Below, one piece after another: positions 27,153 to 35,518 of a stretch of DNA of 64,000 bases; within the stretch, counting starts at the first letter, position 1, and every line of letters starts with the position of its first letter. The stretch covers positions 2,001,001-2,065,000 of the forward strand of contig NC_015422.1 of the NCBI RefSeq assembly GCF_000204645.1. Reading direction: 5' to 3'. A program made the position numbers and the translations under genes. The notes beneath the pieces are model-generated. The model was not told where the DNA came from and did not search any database. It saw only the letters and a program-made list of their open reading frames with translations. The DNA is from Alicycliphilus denitrificans K601 (lineage in GTDB: Bacteria; Pseudomonadota; Gammaproteobacteria; Burkholderiales; Burkholderiaceae_C).

Positions 27153-27863
27153 ATGAGTGGCAAAGGCATTCGCATCGAAGGTTTGAGAAAACGTTATGGC
27201 GAGGGGGATACCGCGGTCGATGCCTTGAAAGGCGTGGACATGCAGGTGGCACCCGGCGAGGTGGTTGGCCTGATTGGCCCTTCCGGGTCCGGCAAGAGCA
27301 CGCTGCTCAAATGTCTGGGCGCAGTGATTGATCCGACCGCCGGGCGCATGACGCTGGGTGATGAAGTGATCTACGACGATGGCTGGAAAGTCCGCGACTT
27401 GCGCGCCTTGCGGCGCGACAAGATCGGTTTCGTTTTCCAAGCACCATACCTGATTCCGTTTCTCGATGTCACCGACAACGTGGCGCTGCTGCCGATGCTT
27501 GCAGGCGTCGCGAATGGAGAGTCGCGCGCGAAGGCACTGGAATTGCTCACGGCGCTTGATGTGCAACACCGAGCTCGCGCGATGCCCTCGCAACTCTCCG
27601 GTGGCGAGCAGCAACGGGTTGCCATCGCGCGCGGATTGGTCAATCGTCCCCCGGTGATCCTGGCCGATGAACCCACTGCGCCGCTGGATTCCGAGCGCGC
27701 CATGGCTGTGATCCGCATCCTCAATGACATGGCTCGGAAGTTCGAGACCGCCATCATCGTCGTCACCCATGACGAAAAGATCATCCCCACTTTCAAGCGC
27801 ATCTACCACATCCGCGACGGTGTGACCCATGAGGAAGCTGGCGAAGGGCGGGAGTTCGAATGA
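27153..27863 (+). CDS. ABC transporter ATP-binding protein (LolD/DevA-like)
   Basis: A 236-residue ATPase. Walker A is GPSGSGKST, the signature is LSGGEQQRVAIARGL, Walker B is ILADEPTAPLDS and the H-loop is VVTHDEK. Start ATG 27153 follows GGAGGTTGAG and sits one base after the permease stop; an upstream ATG in the same frame overlaps the permease. It energises the preceding permease by pulling on the periplasmic domains. Confidence 0.92.
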   Translation: MSGKGIRIEGLRKRYGEGDTAVDALKGVDMQVAPGEVVGLIGPSGSGKSTLLKCLGAVIDPTAGRMTLGDEVIYDDGWKVRDLRALRRDKIGFVFQAPYLIPFLDVTDNVALLPMLAGVANGESRAKALELLTALDVQHRARAMPSQLSGGEQQRVAIARGLVNRPPVILADEPTAPLDSERAMAVIRILNDMARKFETAIIVVTHDEKIIPTFKRIYHIRDGVTHEEAGEGREFE

Positions 27864-27891
27864 GAGAACGATTGAATTACAGGAGAATTTC

Positions 27892-28365
27892 ATGACCCAC
27901 CGCAAACACAGCCACGCATTTGGAACTATCACCCTGACCGTTACGGCCTGCCTGCTTTTATGGGGTTTTCAGTTGCCCGCTTGGGCTGGTGACGCTACCC
28001 AGATTGAGCCACTGGCGCTACGCAAGATCATGCAGGAACTCGGGCGCAACATGCAGGCTATTACCGGTGCGATTTCGCAGGAGGAATGGGTTCAGGTCGT
28101 TCAGCTCGCCCCAAAAGTTGCTGCACACCCCGAGCCACCGCTTACTAAAAAAATGCGCATCCTTGCTTACCTCGGCGCTGATGCGACCAAGTTCAGAAAC
28201 TTTGACGCGCAGACTCACGAGGCGGCGCTGGCCATGAAGCTGGCTGCTGCGAGCAGCGACGGCAAGGCGGTGATCCAATCATTCGCCCACGTGCAGGAAA
28301 GCTGCTTGGGCTGCCACCAAGCTTTCCGTAAACCTTTCGTGGAGCATTTTTATGGAGCACGCTAA
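27892..28365 (+). CDS. Cytochrome c'-like monoheme protein in efflux operon
   Basis: A 157-residue periplasmic protein. The signal peptide ends near LPAWAG (about residue 34), a helical body follows, and a single heme-binding motif CLGCH lies close to the C-terminus (about residues 139-143). This is the placement typical of four-helix cytochromes of the cytochrome c'/c556 type. ATG 27892 follows AGGAGA. It lies between the ABC ATPase and the outer membrane factor and overlaps the latter by 14 bases, so it is part of the same transcript. A heme protein is not a standard component of ABC efflux operons. Confidence 0.85.
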   Translation: MTHRKHSHAFGTITLTVTACLLLWGFQLPAWAGDATQIEPLALRKIMQELGRNMQAITGAISQEEWVQVVQLAPKVAAHPEPPLTKKMRILAYLGADATKFRNFDAQTHEAALAMKLAAASSDGKAVIQSFAHVQESCLGCHQAFRKPFVEHFYGAR

Positions 28366-29839
28366 AACATGCCAGCGCCCCATCAGCCTCGAAAGACGGC
28401 TTGCGGCAACTTACCTAGTAGCTGGTCTGGTCACCGCCGGTCTGGCCGGCTGCGCCGCTGGCCCTGATTTTAAGCGTCCCACCGCACCCGATGTGGCTCG
28501 CTACACTGCAATACCAGTGGCTGATAGAACCGCGTCCGCTCCCACGCAGTTCGGCGAAACACAACGTCTAGTCGAAGGGCTTCCGATCGAAACGCAATGG
28601 TGGCAAAGCTTGGGTTCATCCGCACTCGACGGACTGATAAACGAAGCTTTCCATGTCAGCCCGACGCTGGCGAGCATCAGCGCCAATTTGCGACACGCGC
28701 AGGAGCTTCTTGCCGCACAGGCGGGCTCGACGCAATATCCACAGGTAGATGTCGCACTGGGATCTCAGCGCCAGCAAATGAGTCCCAGTAGCCAAGGGTT
28801 GAGCGGAGACGCACGTCAATTCAGCCTCTACAACGCCAGCGTTGGCGTGCATTACAACCTCGATCTGGCTGGCGGCAACCGGCGCGCACTCGAAGCCTTG
28901 GCTGCTCGCGCCGACTACCGTCGCTTCGAACTGAATGCTGCGCGCCTGGCCCTTGCCGGCAACATGGCAACCGCTGCCATTACCCGAGCACGCCTCGCCG
29001 CGCAACTAGAAGCCACTACTGCCATTTTGCGCGTGCAGGATGAGCAACTGCGCCTAGCCCATGAACGCGTGCGTATCGGTCAGGCCTCACCTGATGAAGC
29101 GTTGAGCCTACAAGCTCAGGCGGAGCAAACGCGGGCAGAACTGCCTGCGCTGCGTAAACAACTGCAACAAACCGAACATCTACTGGCGGTGCTAGCCGGT
29201 CGTGCCCCAGGCACGGGTGGCATCCCGGCCTTCACTCTGGCCGATTTCACTCTACCCGTCGAGATGCCGCTCGTCGTGCCCTCAGAACTGGTGCGCCGCC
29301 GACCGGATATCCAGGCGTCAGAGGCGCTGTTGCATGCGGCCAATGCAGACTATGGTGTGGCTGTCGCCAAGCTCTACCCACAGATCAACCTGAGCGCCAA
29401 CCTTGGTTCTCAGGCGCTGACCACCGGTGCCCTGTTCGGTGGTGGCTCGGCAGTGTGGGGCCTGGTTGCGCAGCTCACCCAGCCTCTTTTTAATCCAGGG
29501 CTACCCGCTGAAAAAAGAGCGGCGCTCGCCGCTTTTGATGCCGCTGTAGCCAATTACCAGAGCGTCGTATTGGAGTCTTTGCGTAACGTCGCCGACACCC
29601 TGCGCGCGGTGGAAAGCGACGCACAAACTTTGACTGCCCTCGCTGCCGCTGATAAGGCTGCACAGGCCTCCTTGCAGTCGGTCGAGCGGCAATACCGGCT
29701 GGGCGCGGCCAGCTACCTGCAACTGCTCATCGCGCAGCAACAGGCACAGTCAATCCGGATCAATATGGTTGCGGTCCAGGCACAACGCCTAGTCGATAGT
29801 GTTGCTTTATATCAGGCCCTGGGAGGTGGTGTCAGTTAA
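28352..29839 (+). CDS. Outer membrane efflux lipoprotein (TolC/NodT family)
   Basis: A 495-residue outer membrane factor with a lipobox (LAGCAAGPDF, Cys at about residue 34) and the two duplicated OEP domains of NodT-type channels. Conserved features are the PSELVRRRPDIQASEALLHA block and VAKLYPQINLSANLG. It completes the tripartite pump. The last gene of the operon ends 18 bases before the Tn402-type inverted repeat, so the operon's downstream context was probably lost in a rearrangement. Confidence 0.9.
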   Translation: MEHAKTCQRPISLERRLAATYLVAGLVTAGLAGCAAGPDFKRPTAPDVARYTAIPVADRTASAPTQFGETQRLVEGLPIETQWWQSLGSSALDGLINEAFHVSPTLASISANLRHAQELLAAQAGSTQYPQVDVALGSQRQQMSPSSQGLSGDARQFSLYNASVGVHYNLDLAGGNRRALEALAARADYRRFELNAARLALAGNMATAAITRARLAAQLEATTAILRVQDEQLRLAHERVRIGQASPDEALSLQAQAEQTRAELPALRKQLQQTEHLLAVLAGRAPGTGGIPAFTLADFTLPVEMPLVVPSELVRRRPDIQASEALLHAANADYGVAVAKLYPQINLSANLGSQALTTGALFGGGSAVWGLVAQLTQPLFNPGLPAEKRAALAAFDAAVANYQSVVLESLRNVADTLRAVESDAQTLTALAAADKAAQASLQSVERQYRLGAASYLQLLIAQQQAQSIRINMVAVQAQRLVDSVALYQALGGGVS

Positions 29840-29857
29840 GACTATACCCTAACCTGA

Positions 29858-29882
29858 TGTCATTTTCAGAAGACGACTGCAC
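29858..29882 (+). repeat. 25-bp inverted repeat, tni end
   Basis: TGTCATTTTCAGAAGACGAC and five more bases, identical in style to the terminal repeats of Tn402-family elements. It lies 116 bases upstream of the tniA start. Confidence 0.9.
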
Positions 29883-29998
29883 CATTCAGCGCGGTTTGAA
29901 GCCTGTTGTGCATACGGCTCCTGATAACCCGATATCAGGATTCCTCTGCACAAAACTCGTCTATGCTCAATACTCGTGTGCACCAAAGCGAGGTGAGC

Positions 29999-31681
29999 AT
30001 GGCGACCGATACCGCACCGATTACCGAGCACGGCGTGGCCACCCTGCCAGAACAGGCATGGGAGCGTGCGCGTCGTCGTGCGGAGATCATTGGGCCGTTG
30101 GCGCAGTCGGAGACGGTTGGGCATGAAGCGGCCGACGCGGCAGCCCAGGCATTGGGGCTGTCCCGGCGGCAGGTCTACGTCCTGATCCGCCGTGCCCGGC
30201 TAGGTTCGGGGCTGGTCACTGATTTGGCTCTTGGACAGTCGAGCGGTGGCAAAGGTAAAGGCCGCTTGCCGGAGTCGGTCGAACGAATCATCCGCGAGCT
30301 ACTGCAAAAGCGCTTCCTGACCAAGCAGAAGCGCAGCTTGGCGGCGTTCCACCGTGAAGTTGCGCGGGTGTGCAAGCTGCAAAAGCTGCGGATGCCGGCG
30401 CGCAACACGGTCGCGTTGCGGATCGCCAGCCTTGATCCACTCAAGACCACTCGACTTCGGGAAGGCCAGGATGCGTCCCGCATCCTGCAAGGTGTTGGCG
30501 GTGTTCCTCCGCCAGTCTCCGCACCGCTGGAGCAGGTACAGATCGACCACACAGTCATCGACCTGATCGTGGTGGACGAGCGCGACCGGCAACCGATTGG
30601 CCGTCCGTACCTGACCCTCGCCATCGACGTGTTCACCCGCTGCGTGGTTGGCATGGTGGTCACGTTAGAAGCGCCATCTGCCGTCTCGGTCGGCCTGTGC
30701 CTCGCACACGCCGGTTGCGACAAGCGCCCTTGGTTGGAAAGGTTGGACGTGGAAATGGACTGGCCGATGAGCGGCAAGCCCGCGCTGCTCTACCTGGACA
30801 ACGCGGCCGAATTCAAGAGCGAGGCGCTACGCCGTGGCTGCGAGCAGCATGGCATCCGGTTGGACTATCGGCCTCTCGGGCAGCCGCACTATGGCGGCAT
30901 CGTGGAACGGATCATCGGCACGGCGATGCAGATGATCCACGACGAATTGCCGGGGACGACCTTCTCCAATCCTGACCAGCGCGGGGAATACGCCTCCGAG
31001 AAGATGGCCGCCCTGACACTGCGCGAGCTGGAGCGCTGGCTCACATTGGCGGTCGGCACCTATCACGGCTCTGTGCACAACGGCCTGCTCCAACCGCCGG
31101 CCGCGCGCTGGGCCGAAGCTATCACGCGGACCGGCGTGCCAACCGTCATCACTCGCGCTACGGCTTTTCTGGTCGATTTTCTGCCCATCATCCGCCGCAC
31201 GCTGACCCGCACTGGCTTCGTCATCGACCACATCCACTACTACGCCGATGCGCTCAAGCCGTGGATAGCTCGGCGCGACCGCCTGCCTGCGTTCCTGATC
31301 CGGCGCGACCCGCGCGACATCAGCCGCATTTGGGTGCTGGAGCCGGAGGGGCAGCACTATCTGGAAATTCCATACCGTACCTTGTCGCACCCGGCTGTCA
31401 CCCTCTGGGAACAACGGCAGGCGCTGGCGAAATTGCGGCAGCAAGGGCGCGAACAGGTGGATGAGTCGGCGCTGTTCCGCATGATCGGGCAGATGCGCGA
31501 AATCGTGACCACTGCGCAGAAAGCCACGCGCAAGGCGCGGCGCGACGCGGATCGACGCCAGCATCTCAAGTCAACGGAACAACCTGTCAAAACCACGCCA
31601 CCAGCGGACACGGACATGGCAGACCCGCAGGCGGACAACCAGCCACCTGCCAAACCGTTCGACCAGATTGAGGAGTGGTAG
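29999..31681 (+). CDS. tniA: TniA transposase (DDE)
   Basis: A 560-residue transposase of the Tn402/Tn5053 family. The catalytic triad is visible as D183 (QIDHT), D267 (YLDNAAE) and E303 (GGIVERI), with the retroviral-integrase-like spacing of 35 residues between the last two. ATG 29999 was chosen because it gives the family's usual length and follows a GAGGTGAGC box; the upstream frame extension runs towards the repeat. It cuts and joins transposon ends together with TniB and TniQ. The C-terminal 60 residues are Lys/Arg then Pro-rich. Confidence 0.93.
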   Translation: MATDTAPITEHGVATLPEQAWERARRRAEIIGPLAQSETVGHEAADAAAQALGLSRRQVYVLIRRARLGSGLVTDLALGQSSGGKGKGRLPESVERIIRELLQKRFLTKQKRSLAAFHREVARVCKLQKLRMPARNTVALRIASLDPLKTTRLREGQDASRILQGVGGVPPPVSAPLEQVQIDHTVIDLIVVDERDRQPIGRPYLTLAIDVFTRCVVGMVVTLEAPSAVSVGLCLAHAGCDKRPWLERLDVEMDWPMSGKPALLYLDNAAEFKSEALRRGCEQHGIRLDYRPLGQPHYGGIVERIIGTAMQMIHDELPGTTFSNPDQRGEYASEKMAALTLRELERWLTLAVGTYHGSVHNGLLQPPAARWAEAITRTGVPTVITRATAFLVDFLPIIRRTLTRTGFVIDHIHYYADALKPWIARRDRLPAFLIRRDPRDISRIWVLEPEGQHYLEIPYRTLSHPAVTLWEQRQALAKLRQQGREQVDESALFRMIGQMREIVTTAQKATRKARRDADRRQHLKSTEQPVKTTPPADTDMADPQADNQPPAKPFDQIEEW

Positions 31682-32592
31682 CCGTGGACGAATATCCCAT
31701 CATCGACCTGTCCCACCTGCTGCCGGCGGCCCAGGGCTTGGCCCGTCTCCCGGCGGACGAGCGCATCCATCGCCTTCGCGCCGACCGCTGGATCGGCTAT
31801 CCGCGAGCAGTCGAGGCGTTGAACCGGCTGGAAGCCCTGTATACGTGGCCAAACAAACAACGCATGCCCAACCTGCTGTTGGTCGGTCCAACCAACAACG
31901 GCAAGTCGATGATCGTCGAGAAGTTCCGCCGCGCCCACCCGGCCAGCTCCGACGCCGACCAGGAGCACATCCCGGTATTGGTCGTGCAGATGCCGTCCGA
32001 GCCATCGGTGATCCGCTTCTACGTCGCGCTGCTCGCGGCGATGGGAGCACCATTGCGACCGCGCCCACGGCTGCCGGAAATAGAGCAACTGGCGCTGACA
32101 CTGCTGCGCAAGCTCGGTGTGCGTTTGCTGGTGATCGACGAGCTGCACAACGTCCTGGCCGGCAACAGCGTCAACCGCCGGGAATTCCTCAACCTGCTGC
32201 GCTTCCTCGGCAACGAATTGCGCATCCCGCTGGTTGGTGTGGGCACACGCGACGCCTACCTGGCCATCCGCTCCGATGACCAGTTGGAAAATCGCTTCGA
32301 GCCGATGATGCTGCCGGTATGGGAGGCCAATCACGATTGCTGCTCACTGCTGGCCAGTTTCGCCGCTTCGCTTCCACTGCGGCGACCCTCGTCGATTGCC
32401 ACGCTGGACATGGCCCGCTACCTGCTCACACGCAGCGAGGGCGCCATAGGCGAACTGGCGCACTTGCTGATGGCGGCGGCCATCGTCGCCGTGGAGAGCG
32501 GAGAGGAAGCGATCAACCACCGCACGCTCAGCATGGCCGACTACACCGGCCCCAGCGAGCGGCGGCGGCAATTCGAGCGGGAACTGATGTGA
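31675..32592 (+). CDS. tniB: TniB AAA+ ATP-binding protein
   Basis: A 305-residue AAA+ protein with Walker A GPTNNGKS near residue 72 and Walker B LLVIDE followed by LHN. It is the target-selection ATPase that partners TniA, comparable to TnsC and MuB. It starts at GTG 31675 (or GTG 31684), overlapping the tniA stop, and its own stop overlaps the tniQ GTG. Confidence 0.92.
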   Translation: MVAVDEYPIIDLSHLLPAAQGLARLPADERIHRLRADRWIGYPRAVEALNRLEALYTWPNKQRMPNLLLVGPTNNGKSMIVEKFRRAHPASSDADQEHIPVLVVQMPSEPSVIRFYVALLAAMGAPLRPRPRLPEIEQLALTLLRKLGVRLLVIDELHNVLAGNSVNRREFLNLLRFLGNELRIPLVGVGTRDAYLAIRSDDQLENRFEPMMLPVWEANHDCCSLLASFAASLPLRRPSSIATLDMARYLLTRSEGAIGELAHLLMAAAIVAVESGEEAINHRTLSMADYTGPSERRRQFERELM

Positions 32593-33806
32593 AGCCAGCG
32601 CCACGCTGGCCACTGCATCCGGCACCCAGGGAAGCCGAAGCCCTGTCTTCGTGGCTCAACCGCGTGGCCCTTTGCTATCACATGGAAGTGTCCGAGCTGC
32701 TGGAGCACGATCTTGGTCACGGCCAGGTTGATGACCTGGACACCGCGCCACCACTGGCGCTGCTGGCGATGCTCTCCCAGCGGAGCGGTATCGAGCTGGA
32801 TCGGCTGCGCTGCATGAGTTTCGCCGGCTGGGTGCCTTGGCTACTGGACAGCCTTGATGATCAGATTCCAGCCGCATTGGAAACCTATGCGTTCCAGCTC
32901 TCGGTACTGCTGCCGAGACTCCGCCGTAAGACGCGATCCATCACGAGCTGGCGTGCCTGGCTGCCCACCCAACCGATACACCGCGCCTGTCCGCTCTGCC
33001 TGAACGATCCGGAGAACCAAGCCGTACTGCTCGCGTGGAAGCTGCCCCTGATGCTGAGCTGCCCACTGCATGGCTGCTGGCTGGAATCCTATTGGGGCGT
33101 GCCAGGGCGGTTTCTCGGCTGGGAGAACGCCGACGCCGAACCGCGCACCGCCAGCGACGCGATTGCAGTGATGGACCGGCGTACCTGGCAGGCACTGACG
33201 ACCGGCCATGTGGAACTGCCGCGCCGACGCATCCACGCTGGTTTGTGGTTTCGACTGCTACGCACGCTGCTCGATGAGCTGAACACCCCGCTTTCGACGT
33301 GCGGCACCTACGCGGGGTATCTCCGCCAAATCTGGGAATGCTGCGGGCATCCGCTGCGTGCTGGGCAAAGTCTGTGGCGACCGTATGAAACCCTGAACCC
33401 GGCAGTACGGTTGCAGATGCTGGAGGCGGCGGCAACGGCAATCAGCTTGATTGAGGTGAGGGATATAAGCCCGCCAGGCGAGCACGCAAAGCTATTCTGG
33501 TCCGAGCCCCAAACCGGGTTCACCAGTGGCCTGCCGGCGAAAGCGCCGAAGCTCGAACCCGTCGATCACTGGCAGCGTGCAATCCAGGCCATTGATGAGG
33601 CCATCATTGAAGCACGACACAACCCCGAGACGGCACGCTCGCTGTTCGCGTTGGCTTCCTATGGTCGGCGCGACCCCGCTTCCTTGGAACAGTTGCGCGC
33701 CACCTTCGCGAAGGAAGGCATCCCCCCGGAATTTCTGTCACATTATGAGCCTAGCCTACCCTTTGCATGCCTTAGACAGAATGACGGGTTAAGTGACAAA
33801 TTTTGA
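32589..33806 (+). CDS. tniQ: TniQ transposition protein
   Basis: A 405-residue TniQ protein. A zinc-binding CPLC motif followed by SCPLHG is visible around residues 135-160. TniQ is required for target choice in this family and is related to TnsD. GTG 32589 overlaps the tniB stop (GTGA) and gives the known family length; the longer upstream frame is a shadow of tniB. Confidence 0.9.
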   Translation: MKPAPRWPLHPAPREAEALSSWLNRVALCYHMEVSELLEHDLGHGQVDDLDTAPPLALLAMLSQRSGIELDRLRCMSFAGWVPWLLDSLDDQIPAALETYAFQLSVLLPRLRRKTRSITSWRAWLPTQPIHRACPLCLNDPENQAVLLAWKLPLMLSCPLHGCWLESYWGVPGRFLGWENADAEPRTASDAIAVMDRRTWQALTTGHVELPRRRIHAGLWFRLLRTLLDELNTPLSTCGTYAGYLRQIWECCGHPLRAGQSLWRPYETLNPAVRLQMLEAAATAISLIEVRDISPPGEHAKLFWSEPQTGFTSGLPAKAPKLEPVDHWQRAIQAIDEAIIEARHNPETARSLFALASYGRRDPASLEQLRATFAKEGIPPEFLSHYEPSLPFACLRQNDGLSDKF

Positions 33807-33858
33807 CGTGCAGAGCTTCCCGATGCAAACTGTCACATAATCGAACGTATATGTGACA
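33736..33858. other. Probable res site for TniR
   Basis: Repeated TGTCACAT motifs occur at 33736 and 33831, with their inverse GTGACA at 33793 and TATGTGACA at 33850-33858. The pair 33831-33858 forms an inverted repeat just before tniR. Location between tniQ and tniR is where res lies in Tn402-family elements. The first motif is inside the end of tniQ. Confidence 0.65.
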
Positions 33859-33866
33859 GGTACAAG

Positions 33867-34073
33867 ATGCTGATTGGCTACATGCGAGTATCGAAGGCGG
33901 ATGGCTCCCAGGCGACGGACTTGCAGCGCGATGCGCTGGTCGCGGCCGGTGTTGATCCGGCGCATCTCTATGAAGACCAAGCGTCCGGAAAACGCGAGGA
34001 TCGTCCCGGTCTGGCGAGCTGTCTGAAGGCACTACGACATTGGACGCCGCGCGCTCGCGCGCCTGCCGGCTGA
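33867..34073 (+). pseudogene. tniR: 5' part of interrupted tniR resolvase
   Basis: Codons 1-56 encode the N-terminus of a TniR serine recombinase, including the catalytic serine in MLIGYMRVSKADGS. Homology stops after LKALR at 34036, where an 11.9-kb segment begins; the remaining 12 codons are read from the insert. The matching 3' part is at 45941-46393. Joining the two at the 9-bp repeat GGCACTACG restores a single frame of about 204 codons. Confidence 0.9.
34028..34036 (+). repeat. 9-bp direct repeat, left side of tniR insert
   Basis: GGCACTACG, identical to 45940-45948. It is tniR sequence at both sites. Adjacent insert bases are ACAT at the left (34037-34040), and the same tetramer occurs at the right edge (45936-45939). 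Confidence 0.85.
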
Positions 34074-34489
34074 AGTCGGCACTTGAAAGCCGCAAAGTCC
34101 ATGCTGAAGTACTCAACTACTGTCGCGCCGAACTGCTGGATGAAAACTATTTCCATGCCGTCTTCGAGTCGACCAAAGGTGTCGCCGAGCGCATCCGTTC
34201 CATGTCTGGCCTGACCATGGATGGCGCCGAGTTAGTGAGCCGGACGTTTTCGACGCAAAACCCGATCCTGGTTTTCGGTTCGCTCGCCACCGAATCTGAG
34301 AAGAGCGAGCAAAAAGGCTTCGCCCATCTGCTGGTGGGCCTCTTCGGCGCCGTGCGCAACCCACTCGCCCATGCCCCCAAGACAAACTGGCCGATGTCCG
34401 AACAAGATGCCCTGGACATCCTGACACTGGTATCACTCATTCACCGCAAGCTGGATCGCACGCTGAAAGCGAATACCGCGGCGTTGTAG
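34040..34489 (+). pseudogene. TIGR02391 (Ymh) family protein, 5' truncated
   Basis: The frame encodes the C-terminal part of a TIGR02391 protein; the recognisable block is FGSLATESEKSEQKGFAHLL followed by GLFGAVRNPLAHAP. The coding match begins right at the left boundary of the insert, so the 5' end was lost. The frame opens at a TTG without a ribosome site. Full members of this family occur in phage and defence contexts, with unknown activity. Confidence 0.7.
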
Positions 34490-34560
34490 CGGCTCCCCGT
34501 GTCTCCAGAGGATGGGGGTACTACCCTTTCGCGGGTGATCGGTCGGCGCCAAGACAGCCA

Positions 34561-35503
34561 TCACGTAAGCCGTAAGCGCAACCGCTCGACAAGTTCTTCC
34601 AACTCGACGAGCCCTGCAGTGCGGCATTCCGGACTCTGTGCGATGGCGAGCATGTCGGTGAGCACACAGGCCACGCGCCATGTCTGGTTGAACCTCTCGC
34701 TCGTTTTCTCCTCGCTGCAGTACCCGGCGTGAACCGCGGCCCCGATCGATGGGCCGAGGCCATCGGCGCAGATCGAGCGCCGGGTGGCTGAAATACGCAT
34801 CGCCGAAGTCGATGAGGCCAGTCAACTGCCTAGTCTGCGGATCGACGAAGACGTGTTCGGGGCCGGGGTTGCTGTGCAAGGCCACCCAGGCGTCTGCGTC
34901 CGGCAAGGCGCGCATCGCGAGGCGCGCCAACTGCAACGGGTCGAGCGCGAACGGCCAGGGCTGGGCCGCCCGCGCCACGGCTGTGACGGCGTCGTCGAAG
35001 AGGCCGCCGAACCGTGTGCGAACGTCGGCCGCCGTGTGGTCGCCGGGGATCAGGCGCGCCTCGAACAGGGGTTGCTGAGGGATTGCGTGAATGCGACGCA
35101 GCATGCGCCCCAGGTCAACCAGCGTACGCCGGCGGAGGTCACCGTCGAACCTTGCCGAGTGCATCGGCACGCCGGGCATGCGCGTCATCAAGGTGTACTC
35201 GATCCCGGGTTCGGCGACGCCCCCACCAAGGACTCGTGGAACGCGTACGCCCTCCAGGCCTGCCAGCTGCTCCAACAGGAAACGCTCCTTGTCCAGGCTC
35301 GTTCGCGCGCGCAGCTGTTGTGGTCGCTGAACCTTCAGGATCAGGCCGTTGTCGATGGCATAGGCGCGCGCTTCGCCGCCGCTCTCGTCGACGGCCCTGA
35401 CGGCCTTCGCGCCCGCCGCATGCAAGCGCACGATCGCGAGCACCGCGTCGGGATCGAGCACCGGGTCGGCCGCGTCGGGTTGTATGTAGAAGTCCTTGCC
35501 CAT
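34561..35503 (-). pseudogene. APH-fold phosphotransferase, frameshifted
   Basis: The first 248 codons (from ATG 35503) encode an aminoglycoside-phosphotransferase-type kinase fold: ATP-site lysine in LILKVQR (K57), and IDFGDA with the metal-binding Asp at 232. The catalytic loop, normally HGDxxxxN, reads HSNPGPEH (residues 210-217), so both the catalytic Asp and the Asn are replaced. Near 34780 the frame shifts; the plausible C-terminus (GLGPSIGAAVHAGYCSEE, then WRVACVLTDML) continues in another frame to the stop at 34561. It starts 15 bases after the ABC gene and is probably co-transcribed. It may be an altered enzyme, a pseudokinase or a decaying gene. Confidence 0.75.
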
Positions 35504-35518
35504 GTCTGTCCTCCAACG

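Noticed and set aside
34433..34780. Extension of the phosphotransferase frame to a 356-residue protein
   Set aside because: After about residue 248 the frame turns Arg-rich and overlaps the TIGR02391 fragment, whereas another frame gives a plausible kinase C-terminus and avoids the overlap.
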